NCBI GenBank assembly: GCA_037367405.1
Contig: JAZKJV010011598.1
Location: 1,054,001-1,118,000, forward strand
From: Ottelia alismoides
Taxonomy: Eukaryota > Streptophyta > Magnoliopsida > Alismatales > Hydrocharitaceae
Reading direction: 5' to 3'
DNA length: 64,000 nucleotides
Shown: positions 22,225 through 33,180 of the stretch, piece after piece
How positions within the stretch are numbered: the stretch's first letter is position 1
How the letters are laid out: every line of letters starts with the position of its first letter
Position numbers and translations under genes: made by a program
Notes under the pieces: generated by a model
Told to the model about the DNA's origin: nothing
Databases searched by the model: none
The model's input: the letters and a program-made list of their open reading frames with translations, nothing else

Positions 22225-25200
22225 TCAATTAGTCCTTTGACCAATTCCAGGCTTAGGTTTTTCCAAAAAGCGTTTAATCCAAATTGCATGAGTGGTGGTC
22301 ATGTTACATGCGATGTATTCTGCCTCTTGTGTATGTCTAAATACACATCCTTTTTTTGCTATCCCAAGAAATGGCTGCTCCACCAAACATGAAAAGGTAA
22401 CCTGATGTAAATTTCCTATCATCTACATCCCCTTCAAAATCTGCAACGGAATATCCTACTACCTCAAGTGATTCAGCTTGATACACCAGTTTCAAATATA
22501 TAGTTCCTTTCAGATATCGAAAAATCCTCTTTATAGCCTCCTAATGTGCTGGCATGTGGTTACTTTGATACCTGCTAACTAGGCTAATTGAGTATGCCAA
22601 GTCAAGTCAAGTGCATATCATTGCATACATTAGACTTTCCACTGCTTATGCATGCGGAACATCTAAAGACTTATACCACTTTCCAGGACATTGCCTCTTA
22701 TTAAGTCTCTTTCCAATCACAAGTGGTGTGGGAGCTGAATTATCGTTCTGCATTCCAAATCTCTTCAATGCAGTATGCAAATATTTTTTAACTAAGACTC
22801 AATGTCCTTGCGTCTCTGTCTCTCACAATTTGGATTCCTAGAACATAGGATGTTTCGCCCATGTCCTTCATTTCAAATTCACTGCTCGATTCTCTTTATT
22901 TTCATTGAGCATTCCACTTAAATGGTCTGGTGGTAGTGTAGTGTGCCTACGACTCAAAGGACCAGGGTTCAATCCCCCCCCAATGTAGAGGTTGCAATAG
23001 GTAGTCGACAGGGTTGTAAAAGTCGCCCGACTAGTAGGTCCGACTAGTCTAGTCAGTGGGGTGGCCGACCGAGTACCGACTAATTCCGACTAGGTACACT
23101 AGCCTTTGCTTGAAGATACCATATTCGTATATGTTTTGCTTTTTGTATAAGCAAATGTATTATAATATGCTCAGTGTTTTATTTAAATTCAATTACTTTT
23201 TTTTATTATGATAGTATAAAAATATACAAAATCTACGGAAATATATGTATAAAAATGAGTTATATATTTAAAACAGTCATAAAATTCAAAGCAGATTAAA
23301 GTCCGACTAAATCCGATTAGTCATCTTATTGCCGATTAATCCTTAGTCAGTGACCCAACCGACCGAGTATCAGCTACCGACTTTTGCAACCTTGATAGTC
23401 GACAACCAGCGTAAGATATAGTTGAATCTTTCAACATGGATTTGAGCAAGAATCCATGTAGCCAACTCCACTTATAGTGGGAGAAGGCTTTGCCACTTTC
23501 ATTGAGCATTCCTATGTCATTACCCGGGGGTAAAATGCCATCCACATACAATGGAACGATAGCAAACTTGCTCCCACCTTTCATGACATTATACACAATT
23601 ATCTGACTTAGTTGCACCAAATCCAAATTGGATAATTTTCTCATGAAATTTGAGATACCATTGCCGTGAAAATGTTTCAAGCCATATAATGACTTTCTTA
23701 ACTTATAAACCCTTTTCTCCCATGTTTCTACCTGAAAACCATCAGGTTATCGTATATAGATCTCCTCGTTTAATTCTCCATTAAGGAAGGTTGTTTTCAC
23801 ATCTATTTGGAATAATACCAAATTCATGTATGCGACTATAGCTAAGATCATCCGAAATTGATGCAAACTTAGCAACCAGATAGTAAGTTTCTTGGAAGTC
23901 TATTCCAACTTATTGAGTATAACCTTTGGCAATAATATTGCTTTGTATTTATCAACAATACTATCGACTTGGTACTTTTTCTTGAATACCCACTTACATC
24001 ATATGGATTACCTACTTTCTGACACATCACATAACTCCCATACATCGTTTTGTTCAATTGAGTCAAACTCATCAGTCATGGCAGCCATCCATGATTCCGA
24101 CTCATTCGAAGACATTGCTTCGTCAAAGGATATGTGATATGTACAATCCGCAACATCCTCATCTAGGATGTAACACAACGCCTCACATCCATAGAAATGA
24201 TAATCTTCTATCCATACGGATCTTGTTCTGGGTCTCTTGTTGCCGATTATACTCGTGGGTTGTGTGGATACATACACTTCCTCTAAAAGATCATCATCAT
24301 CGATAGGTTCATTATCTATAAGTGAATGATCAGTATCATTTACTGATTCATGTCTTATCTATGAATCATCTTCATTGTCCTGTAGGGAAATCGGAGGATC
24401 TGATTCCTCTACTTCATGCTCCTTCTCTTGATGATTTTCAAGGAAGGTTGCATCGGACTTTCGATCAGACCTTTAGATTCATGTAAGAACCTATATTCTT
24501 TAGAATATTCACTATATCCAATAAATCTGCACTTTAATGTCTTGAAATCTAATTTGTCTCTAAGCTGACTTGGTAACAAGATATGTACAACATGACCCCA
24601 TTTCCATAGATGACCATACTCAGATTTCATGTCATTCCGAATTTCATATAGCATTGATTATACGGACTTCATGGGAATCCTATTCTATATGTAGTTAGCG
24701 ATCAACACTTCTTCTCCCTAAAAATTCCTTTGGTATATCTAAGTGTGACAACATACATCTTATTGCATTTATCAGCTGCTCAATTCTTTCTATCAACTAC
24801 ACAATTTAGTTGTGGTGTATAATGCATCGTAGTATGCTTACAAATGCCTACTTGAATACAGTACTCCTCGAACTCCTTGAAGGTATATTCTTCACCTCTA
24901 TTAGCCCTGAAAGCTTTATTTAGTGTTCCCAAGTTTGTCTCTACTTTCGTCTTGTATTTTTTTAATGTTTCAAAGGCTCCCATTTGTCTTCCTAACAGAT
25001 AAACATAAGAGAACTTCGAGCAGTCATCACTAAATGTTATGAAATATTCCTTATTTCTATATGTATTAACATTCAAAGGTCGCATATGTCTAAATGGATC
25101 GAGCTTAATAACACATGGATCGAGCTCCTATCGAGAATGGTTTTCTCGTCACCTTATCGATAAACAATGTTCATAAGGGAAATGTCCTTGCATACGTAAT

Positions 25201-26200
25201 CTTAGGTAAAAGATCAGATTTAATCATTTCATCTATTTTTGAATTTCTTGGATGACCTAGTCTTAAATACAACAAATCATAATCTGATAAATAACACAGA
25301 GAGTACTGAGAAAACACACTCATTGATTCACTAGAAGTGGGATGATATAATAGGTCATGCTCAGATACAAACTTTCCCATCACATAAACCTTTTTCTTTC
25401 CTATGGATACACGCTTATTATAAAAATGATCTTTAAAATCATTCTTGAGCAGAACTGAAAAAGATACAAGGTTCTGACATTTTCCAAGAGGGTATAACAC
25501 ATTCTAAAGTACCATTATACTGTCGTCTGGGTCAAGCATGTATGTCCAACACCTTCGGCATCCAAGTAGGCATTGTTCCCTATGAAGATTCTCTTTTCTC
25601 CCTTCTTCAACTCCTTGAAATCTACTAGCCCCTCCTTCGTCTTGGCCATGTAGCGAGTTGCACCAGAGTCAATCCACCACCCGTCACAATCTGTGATGGC
25701 GGAGTTGCACTCCACAACAGTCGCAAATTCAATTTTCTTCTTGCATTTGTTCTCAGATGCTTTAGAATTTCCCAACATCTTCTTATCAGGGTAATTGACC
25801 TTGAAGTGGTCATATTTGCTACAACTGTAGCATGAGCCACGTGAGTATTTCCATCTTTTTTCCTTGAAATTCACCTTGGAGGGTCCTAGACTTTTGATCT
25901 TTGCTTCGAGAGATCGTACGCAATTGCCAGTTGCACAGGTAGGTTCGTCACACTCTTGATGTTACCATTCACCCTCAAAGATGTGGCAACCATGTTTAAA
26001 GAGGATTATAGACTTCCTAGGATGGTTGCTATTTGCATCCTCTCTAGAATCGCACAATCAACGATTGTTAGGTCCTTGGTCATCATGATCATCTTATTCA
26101 TGTGCTTGAGGACGCTCTCAGATCCCTTCATTCTACACGAGTTATAGGTCTCGAAGACCTTAATCATATTTAACTCCATATGAGTGAGCATAAAACTCAT
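22225..26200 (-). pseudogene. Copia-4 gag-pol remnant
   Basis: Fragments in order on the minus strand: gag (26200-26006, HMELNMIKVFETYNS); a zinc knuckle CYSCSKYDHFKVNYP and protease WWIDSGATRYM (25874-25515); the pre-integrase domain with LRLGHPRNSKIDEM (25500-25171); the integrase core, ITFSDDCSKFSYVYLL (25085-24780); the integrase tail (24654-24409); reverse transcriptase (24277-23336); and RNase H with EAEYIACN (22422-22225). Every segment is separated by stops, shifts or insertions. Non-functional and probably ancient. Confidence 0.85.
23009..23394. mobile_element. hAT-type MITE with CCGACTAG subterminal repeats
   Basis: 386 bp with inverted ends: CAGGGTTGTAAAAGTCG on the left, and CAAGGTTGCAAAAGTCG as the complement of the right end. 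It is flanked by the 8-bp duplication gtagtcga (23001-23008) and atagtcga (23395-23402), matching at 7 of 8 bases. CAGGG/CAAGG ends with an 8-bp duplication are typical of hAT elements. Many degenerate CCGACTAG/CTAGTCGG motifs lie just inside both ends, as expected for transposase-binding subterminal repeats. The interior is AT-rich and non-coding. Confidence 0.85.
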
Positions 26201-26247
26201 CGCCCTATTGTTGTCCTCTACGTACCTTCGACACTTCGCTTCGAGGC

Positions 26248-28090
26248 ATGTTCGAGAAGCTTCACAACTTCAAGTCTGCTACTACTTCCACGGAGCATCA
26301 GATGGCATACAGGAACTCTACGATGGTTGGAGTTTTCTTTGCAGCCATGGATCCAGAATATGAGGCATCATGTGTACAGTTCCTTACAGGCGCGACCATA
26401 CCTCCATGGAGGAGGCCTACAATCGCCTCGGCAAGCTTCTTATCCCACCTTCTGCCACTGCACAGACCTCCTCAACGATGGTTACATCTTGCGACAGGGG
26501 AAGTTCTACACAGTTCAGAGGATGTGATCCCCATGACAGAAGAGGTGGGCGTCAACGTGGTCCCCATGGCGGAGGAGGTGGATGCCATCGTGACCCCTTC
26601 ACCAACTGTCATCGTCCACGTCACTCTGAGGACACATACTATCAAAGGCATGGATACCTTGCATCTGCTCGTGTGGCCAAGCAAATTGAGCCTATAGACA
26701 GTTCGACTCCTTAGATAGATTCAAACCTAGATGATATTGTCTCCCGTCTGAGGGAGATAATGACTCCTACTGTTGACACCACTACATGTTCTCCAGATGT
26801 TTCAGCTGCAGCTAGAGCCTCTTCAAGGTCCTCAAGTATAGCCTATGCTTTTACTAGTTGTAGCAAGGCAAATATGACAGAGTGGATCATGAACTCTAGT
26901 GCTTCTCACCATATACGTGGAGACAGAGCATGTTTCAGTTCTTACAGATCTACATCTTATGGTAGATGGGTCGTTATTGTGAACGGGGTTTACTTATCCA
27001 TCACAGGACAGAGGGACGTGCATTTGACGCCATCCATATGTCAGTAGAATGTTTTATACTCACCTAAATTTCAGATGAATTTTCTTTCTATTAGTCAGAT
27101 CACGAAGGATCTGCATTGTCACGCCATCTTTGACCCTTCTATTCTTGTGTTTCATGAGATACTCACGCGCATGATGATTGGATGTGGCCGTGAGCAGCAG
27201 GGGCTCTACAGACGGGTCTAGTTTCCTAGTGGAGGTGCCTCTATAGTTCCCACTGGATTAGTCTCTCCTTACTTTTGGCATCTTTGTTTTGGCCACCTTC
27301 CTCTGCGGAAGATGTGTTATGTCCTCCCTCAGATCCCTTCTCGGTCTACAGTTTCAATGCGAGACTAACCAACTTGGGAAGCATCATCTCCTTTCCCTGG
27401 TCGTCAGAATCTTAGCAGTAATCATTTATTTGAGCTTATTCATCTAGATATTTGGGGTCCCAGTCATGTTCCTGATCTTCAGGGAGACTATTTTTATCTT
27501 GTCGGTGTGGATGATTATTCTAAACTTTCTCAGATTTTTCTGTTGAAAAACAAGTCTGAAGCCAGGTTTATCATCAAATCTTTTATCAATGAAATAAAGA
27601 ATATTTTCTTTGCTACTGTCAAGTTTATTCACTCTGACAATACCTTAGAGTTATGCACGTCATAGTAATATGAGTTCTTCAGGTCTCTTGGCATCTTACA
27701 CCAGACCTCGTAGGCTTACACATTTCAGCAGAACAATATTGTCAAATGCAAACATCGTCATTTACTTGATGTAACTGGGACACTTTTGATCCATAATCGT
27801 GCTCCTCATTACTTCTGGACTGATCCGATCCTCACTATTTGCTACTTTGTGAACCATATGTCATCTTCTGTCTTAGGAGAAAAGGTTCCTTTCTCGCGTG
27901 CATTTCCCAAGAATGACATGTTCTCCCTTATACCCCGTGTGTTTAGCTCTATTGCTTTTTGTTCACTATCTGACGCCTAGTCGTGACAAGCTCTCTTCGA
28001 GAGTTGTCAAGTGTGTTTTTGTAGGCTACTCTCGTACCCAAAACCGGTGTCATTGTTTTGATCTGATTATGGAAGTACTATGTTAATGCA
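26248..28090 (+). pseudogene. Copia-5 gag, protease and integrase remnant
   Basis: Frames at 26248-26714 give the gag C-terminal part (EEAYNRLGKLL, then an Arg/Gly/His-rich tail). The frame at 26760-27047 gives the protease region, WIMNSSASHHI, where the expected DSGA is replaced by NSSA. Next come FLSISQITKDLHC, the pre-integrase domain (WHLCFGHLPL), an integrase core with LIHLDIWGPS and VDDYSKLSQIF, and the tail FVGYSRTQ near 28025. Several stops interrupt the frame. The changed protease active site alone would make it inactive. Confidence 0.87.
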
Positions 28091-28426
28091 GATGTCATCG
28101 TCTTTGGATCTATTATGTATTTCTCTCCTATAGGTGACGGGTTGACTCCGTCTAATTCTGCATAGGAGGTATACATGCCTCATCGTACAGTTGCACTACA
28201 TACACTACCTCCAACACCTCCATCCAGTACATTGGCCCATCTGTTACCATATTTTTATGTCTGTGGGCCTCGTACAACTCCCCTTGCTCATGGGCCTTCT
28301 CCATCATCCAACGCGCTCTAGGTAAGTAATGAGAACATTGTTTCTACTGGTGACACTAGTGATTTGTCCATGCAGCAGGATTCTTTACAGGATGAGCAGG
28401 TACCCTCTCAGGAGGACAGTTTACAA

Positions 28427-28629
28427 CATGGGATCAAATTTCAACAAAATTCGGTCAAATTTTGGTTTCGATGGGTAACCAAAATTCGGTTGAAATGGCA
28501 TATATCGATTGAAATTTGGTGGCTCCAATACAAAAACTGACTGAAATGACTGAAAGTTCAATCAATTTCGACCAAAATTCTGTTTCTATCACTCACCGAA
28601 ATGGAGACCGAATCGAGATTTAAGACCTT
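28427..28629 (-). mobile_element. MULE-type MITE, copy 2
   Basis: 203 bp of degenerate GAAATTTCGGTC repeats. Left end CATGGGATCAAATTTC; right end ATTTAAGACCTT. Both match the two ends of the copy at 52223-52439 in inverted orientation. The 9-bp flanks agtttacaa (28418-28426) and tgtttacat (28630-28638) match at 7 of 9 positions. It interrupts the copia-5 frame; removing it brings the EDSLQ and VEEEASDLDVP blocks together. Confidence 0.8.
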
Positions 28630-28639
28630 TGTTTACATG

Positions 28640-30310
28640 TTGAGGAGGAGGCAAGTGATCTGGATGTGCCTATTGCTCTGTGGAAGCAGAGACGTACTTG
28701 TGCTACATATCCTCTTGCAGCCCATGTTTCCATGGACCGACTCTCATAGGACTTCAGGAGGTTTATCATGAGATTGTCCGCCGTGGAGATACTACAGACA
28801 TATCAAGAGGCGATATAGGACAATCAGTAGCATCTTGCTATGGAGGAGGAGATGGATGTGTTACAGTTACATGACATATGGAGCATTGTTACAGCTCCTA
28901 CAGGGGCATCAATTGTAGGATGCAAGTGGGTGTTTATGATGAAACACCTAGCATATGGTAGCAAGGATCACTACAAGGCAAGACTTGTGCCTCGTGGGTT
29001 CACCCAGACATATGGGTTGGGCCATCAAGATACTTTCTCTCTAGTAGCTCCACATTCTACATTCTGGATTCTTCTTCCTATTGTAGTGACACGGGGCTGG
29101 CCCCTAAATCAGCTTGATGTGAAGAATGTGTTTCTCTATGGTGACCTACAAGAGGAGATCTACATGCAACAACCACATGTGTTTGCTGCTAAAGGAGAGT
29201 GTCAGAAGGTTTGCAGACTTCACAAGGCGATCAATAGCCTTAAGCAGAGTCCAATAGCATGGTTCCAGAAGCTCTCGGATTTGATAGAGCAACATGGGTT
29301 CATGAGATCGACTCCAGATCATTCATTGTTTATTCAGAGGTCTCAGAGAGGGACAATTGACATACTTGTTTATATTGATGATATCATTGTAACGGGGGAT
29401 AATGAGCAGGGCATTCAGACTGCCAACGATTTTCTAGGCCAGTTGTTTGTAACCAAGGACCTTAGCAGTCTACATGACTTTCTTGGACTAAAGTTTGCGA
29501 GGAACTAACGAGGTCTTGCGATGACCAAGAGGAAGTACACTACAAATCTTCTCTCTGAGATAGGCATGACATATTGCAGGGCCGCTACTACTCACATGGA
29601 CCCTAGCATGAAGCTGTATGTCGATGACACTGAAGAGGTAGACAAGAGGAGGTACATGGAGCTCGTTGATAAGCCCCTATATGTGACCATCATGAGGCCA
29701 GAGACATCACATGCAGTAAGCAGAGTGAATCAGTTCATGTAGCAACCTAGACAGGCACATATGGATGCAATCCATATGATTTTGAGGTATTTGAAGGCCT
29801 CACCTGGCACCGGTCTTCTATTTTTCAGAAGCATGTTCCTTACCATTACAGCTTGTGTATATGCATATTATGTGGGGGTATCCTAAGGACAGGAAATCTA
29901 CCACTGGCTTTACAGTGTTCATAGGGAGTTTCTTGATGTCATGGAAGAGCAAGAAGCATATAGTGGTCGCCAGATCCAGTGCATGATCAGAGTACAGAGC
30001 TATGGCATATGGGAGTACGGAGATGATGTGGGTCAAATCTATTCTTATTGACCTAGCACTTGAGGTGTCTCTTCCCATGCACCTCCAATGCGACAACCAG
30101 GTTGCTCTCTTCATTGTCAATATCCCAGCCTTCCATGAGAGGACGAAGCATATCGAGGTAGACTATCACTACACTCGGGACATGATTAAGAAGGGCTTCA
30201 TCTCCACCATCCATGTTAGCTCAAGAGATCCGAACAGACGTGTTAACCAAGGCCCTAGCCAGAGGTCATTCCAAATATGCTATTTCAAGCTGAGCATGAT
30301 TGAAATCTAA
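28640..30310 (+). pseudogene. Copia-5 reverse transcriptase and RNase H remnant
   Basis: The frame 28840-29508 carries [38 protein letters not shown] and the catalytic LVYIDDIIV box. A stop at 29506 precedes MTKRKYTTNLLSEIGM. After another stop at 29740 the RNase H domain continues, with MMWVKSILIDL, CDNQVALFI, HIEVDYHYTRDMI and a stop at 30308 just before the polypurine tract. Overall similarity to copia-1 and copia-9 is high. Confidence 0.88.
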
Positions 30311-30329
30311 GCTCCAACTTGAGGAGGAG

Positions 30330-30472
30330 TGTTGAGATGTTAGTTATCTTTTGTTTGTTTTATGTATTCACTTTTCTTTCCGTCTTCTTTATGCAATTTG
30401 TCCAACATGTTTCTCCTCTATAAGATAACCATAGGGCCTCATGAATAAGCAATTCATTATTTTCTCTCAACA
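30330..30472 (+). repeat. Copia-5 3' LTR (143 bp)
   Basis: It begins TGTTGAGATGTTAG right after the purine tract and ends CTCTCAACA. It contains TATAAGATAACCATAGGGCC, the counterpart of TATAAGAGAGCCCTAGGG in the copia-1 and copia-9 LTRs. The length equals that of the copia-9 LTR. Confidence 0.85.
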
Positions 30473-31098
30473 CCAGTGATAGGTCGAGGTTCTCATGTAT
30501 GCGGTCTTTTTTAGATGTGCACATATTTGCCATCATTGTTTGTGATCCCCATCTTTTGTGTTTCGGCCATGATTTTCATGTGATTCATAGGGACTCCAGA
30601 GTAGAGATCCCATTCCCTATGACATGTAAGCTAGGGTTTTCATGTGGTTTCATAGGGACTCCAGAGTAGAGATCCCATTCTCTGAGCCGGTATGGGGGAG
30701 ACCCAGTTCTCTGACGAGGAGACGTTTTAGACTCCATTCTCCAGCGACCGTGGACTCCGATGAGGATGTCTCCACGGCTTTTCCATTTCGGCCCTTCAGA
30801 GATGGAGCAGTTGTCCACATGATCAAGTCTTCTACATATGGTGGGCAAGAGTTCTCTAGGTGCAGACTCATTTCCAGTTTCAGTGGATCTGACAGATGCA
30901 GTTCAGAGCACACCAATTTGACTCACACTCCAGCACGTTCGTCCTCCTCACCCGCATGGCATGAGAAGCAACATCCTTGACAACAGCTGGCAGTTGTGCT
31001 CGTTAAGTTGATATTGCTCGCAGAGTTATGTAACGTGAGTTTGAGATTTCTTTCTGTTTGTCCAAGTTGAGCATTTCATGCTCCAGCTTGAGGGGAAG
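30473..31098 (+). other. Internal 3' remnant of copia-6, with a short direct repeat
   Basis: The segment ends with GCTTGAGGGGAAG, a polypurine tract directly before the LTR at 31099, so at least its right part belongs to a second copia. A unit of about 40 bp containing TCATAGGGACTCCAGAGTAG occurs twice, near 30585 and 30650. Short frames here show no domain. Confidence 0.5.
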
Positions 31099-31573
31099 TG
31101 TTGGTGTATTTGAGTTATGCGTTACTTGAGTTGTAGATGGACAAATGGAGAACTCCATATTCCATTTACCACATCCAAGTCTTTAGTCACACATCTACCA
31201 GTTATGAGATGTGGAGACTTAGTGAGGGCTCTATAAGAAGCTCCTCACCCTCTGTATCAGATGAGAAAGTGCAATGCATACATCAACCCTTTGAGGCGTT
31301 CTCATGTGGTTTCATCCCACTCCTTCCTTAGGGTTCGTTTGGTTGCAGGGTTGGGTAGGGTTGGGTTGGCCCAACCCGGGGTACCCCTCCTTCCAAACAT
31401 CCCAATCCTCCTCACAGTTTACTATTCACAGGGGTATCCCAACCCAACCCAACCCTGCCCAACCCTGCAACCAACAAACCCTTAGGGAGTAGTGCTCTAC
31501 GTTAAAATCCCGGTGTTCTATAATATTTTTTATCATTATTCTCGGATATGCTTCCGCATTATATTTTCTAACA
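31099..31573 (+). repeat. Copia-6 3' LTR carrying a Tourist MITE
   Basis: It starts TGTTGGTGTATTTGAG, ends TTTTCTAACA, and follows a purine-rich tract. Without the 151-bp MITE it is about 321 bp. The same LTR type occurs at 53515-53730 and, on the minus strand, at 41813-44722 with LINE-4 inside. All three share the stretch around GTGGTTTCATCCC. Confidence 0.8.
31331..31481. mobile_element. Tourist-like (PIF/Harbinger) MITE
   Basis: 151 bp with inverted ends: GGGTTCGTTTGGTTGCAGGG on the left, and GGGTTTGTTGGTTGCAGGG as the complement of the right end. Similarity extends about 40 bp inward through TTGGGTAGGG motifs. The 3-bp duplication tta lies at 31328-31330 and 31482-31484. Removing it restores the copia LTR phrase CCTTAGGGAGTAG, which also occurs on the minus strand in the copia-8 LTR at 44490-44505. 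Non-coding. Confidence 0.9.
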
Positions 31574-32435
31574 TCCCCTTCCGCTACCACCTTCCCCATC
31601 AAAGGCGCCTTCACCGGTCCTTATCGCCCCCCCCCCTCTGTCACCTGGCAACACGGAAAAGATAGCGGCAGGCCCACCCCCTTCACCAACAACCACAGTG
31701 GTTGGCCGCACATAAGTCCGCTAGAGACGATCGGGGGGATCTTCAGCTCCGAACCCAGCATAGTCTGTACCACCCTAAGGTCCCGAACGACCAACGGAAC
31801 ACCCTGAATATTGAAAACTCTCTCCTTCTATCACGAGTTTACCCCGTCATCCCGTAGCAACGGGACCCGCCAATGTATCTTTTCCGCTGCCCATTGCGAA
31901 AGCTCGACAAGCTTCCGAGCATCTTCCACGGATAGGCCATGAGCACACACCGCACACACCGTCGCCCCATCTAGCTGAGCCACGTCCCTCTGAACCCGAG
32001 TCCTATAACACCGCCAACATATTACATAGCTTACGCCAAGCTATGACCTTCTCGACGATAAACCCCCACCAAGATCGAGTCAGCATCTCCTGCGCTCCTC
32101 GCGCAACCTCCCCACCATCCGTTTTAGCAGCCCCACCAGCCACCGCTCCCCTCTCGCAGTTCTGCCCACAACTGAAACTATGATGATCGTTTCCGCCACA
32201 AGCAAAGCACCGCACCGGGTCTCTGTATTCGGTAGCCTAGTGTCCCCAACCACCGCATGAGAGGCACCTGCCCCTGAACACACCTTCCCTGGCTGCAAAC
32301 AGCCCATCTCGGCTCGCCGATCCCCGCATGCGAGCCCACATTGGCCCCTGACTACACTGTCGCTTGTTTTCGACCCAGGTCTAGCCGCCCACTTCGACCC
32401 GTACGGAAGCCATCTAGCCTTCTCCTTATCTATAG
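31574..32435 (-). pseudogene. L1 LINE ORF1 remnant (zinc-knuckle protein)
   Basis: On the minus strand the N-terminal side is near 32435. A region containing KTWCFTYSIDKEKARWLP precedes broken CCHC-type knuckles such as CFACGGNDHHSFSCG (32215-32165), typical of plant L1 ORF1. Further on are LVELSQWAAEKIHWRVP and VVQTMLGSELKIPP-like frames. Several frameshifts. No ORF2 follows; it is cut by the copia-6 LTR. Confidence 0.7.
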
Positions 32436-33180
32436 AATAAGTGAAACACCATGTTTTTGAATATTTGGGGTCAATCTTGTGTGCATCTATTATGAATGGA
32501 TGGACCAATTATGAATATGTGCATTTTGTTGCATGGATGTATCTATTATGAATGAATGGATCTATAATGAATGGAAGGTCTATTATGGACGATTGGATCT
32601 ATTATGAATGCGTGCATTTTGTTGATTCCAAATCCAAAGTGGATGAGCCTTCGACAAAATCAATGAATTTATTTCCAGGAAATGAATATTTATTATGAAT
32701 TAATGGAACTTGAAAATGATGCAAGGGAACATGGAAATGATACAATTCCAGGAAGTTTCATCTATATCTTTTTTTAGGCTCAAAAAAAGGGGGAGACACT
32801 CAATGGTGTTCGCCCCAATAAGTTTCATCTATATCACATAGTGAAACTTCCTAGAATTGCATCATTTCCAGGAAGTTTTGGGTATATCGCATGTACAAGA
32901 TGTGCCTTCTATTTTCCAGGAAGTTTTTGATATATCGCATATCAAGTGTGCAATATGTAAGAAGCTTCTTGGAATTGCATCATTTCCAGAAGCTTCCTCC
33001 TATAGAGCATCTTGAGTATGCGCTACTAAAGACGCATTCTGAAGATGCGCTACTCGTGTAGTAGCGAGGTAAAAAAACATTGGTTGTGTCGCATCTTCAG
33101 AATGCGACACATCTACAGTACAGAGGTAAAACACATTTTGTAGTACACAAGTGTTTTTTTAATCTCGAGGTACTACTTAG
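32436..33180. repeat. Repeat-rich stretch, probably from a CACTA (En/Spm) element
   Basis: 32470-32620 repeats TCTATTATGAATG with variations. 32740-33000 repeats TTCCAGGAAGTTT and its complement at least five times. 33020-33115 holds an inverted pair, GACGCATTCTGAAGATGCG and GTCGCATCTTCAGAATGCG, next to GCGCTACTAAAG and GTAGTAGCG. Arrays of subterminal repeats with GCGCTACTA-type ends are characteristic of CACTA elements. I see neither complete CACTA termini nor transposase. Confidence 0.5.
32769..32819 (-). mobile_element. 51-bp LINE insertion (3' tail only)
   Basis: A poly(T) followed by the L1 family tail (ggctc, gggggagacactc, ggtgttcgcccc) and nothing else. It is flanked by a perfect 16-bp target duplication, aagtttcatctatatc, at 32753-32768 and 32820-32835. 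It is an extremely 5'-truncated minus-strand insertion of the same L1 group as LINE-1 to LINE-4. Confidence 0.93.

Larger units (their letters stand above)
21060..26210 (-). mobile_element. Copia-4: old minus-strand Ty1/copia element
   Basis: Order on the minus strand: gag (26200-25515), protease, integrase, reverse transcriptase, RNase H (to about 22225), polypurine tract CTCCATTTTGAGGGGGAG (about 21320-21298), then 3' LTR. It is cut at its 5' side by copia-5. A hAT MITE (23009-23394) and a possible solo LTR (21440-22031) are inserted in it. Heavily mutated. Confidence 0.85.
26211..30472 (+). mobile_element. Copia-5: nearly full-length but decayed Ty1/copia element
   Basis: Plus strand: gag C-terminus, protease, integrase, reverse transcriptase, RNase H, polypurine tract CTTGAGGAGGAG (30318-30329), then a 143-bp LTR. 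The 5' LTR and gag start are missing at the junction with copia-4. A MULE-type MITE sits between integrase and reverse transcriptase. Confidence 0.9.

Noticed and set aside
22970..23000. Possible tRNA-like phrase (gtggtagtgtagtgtgcc, ggttcaatcc) near 22930-22975
   Set aside because: GGTTCAATCC resembles a tRNA B box and a GTGGTAGTG an A box, so a tRNA-derived SINE is conceivable. I could not form a cloverleaf, find a poly(A) or T-rich tail, or see duplications.
32470..33000. CRISPR-like spaced repeats (TTCCAGGAAGTTT units)
   Set aside because: Eukaryotic context, irregular spacing, degenerate units in both orientations and no cas genes. They fit transposon subterminal repeats better.
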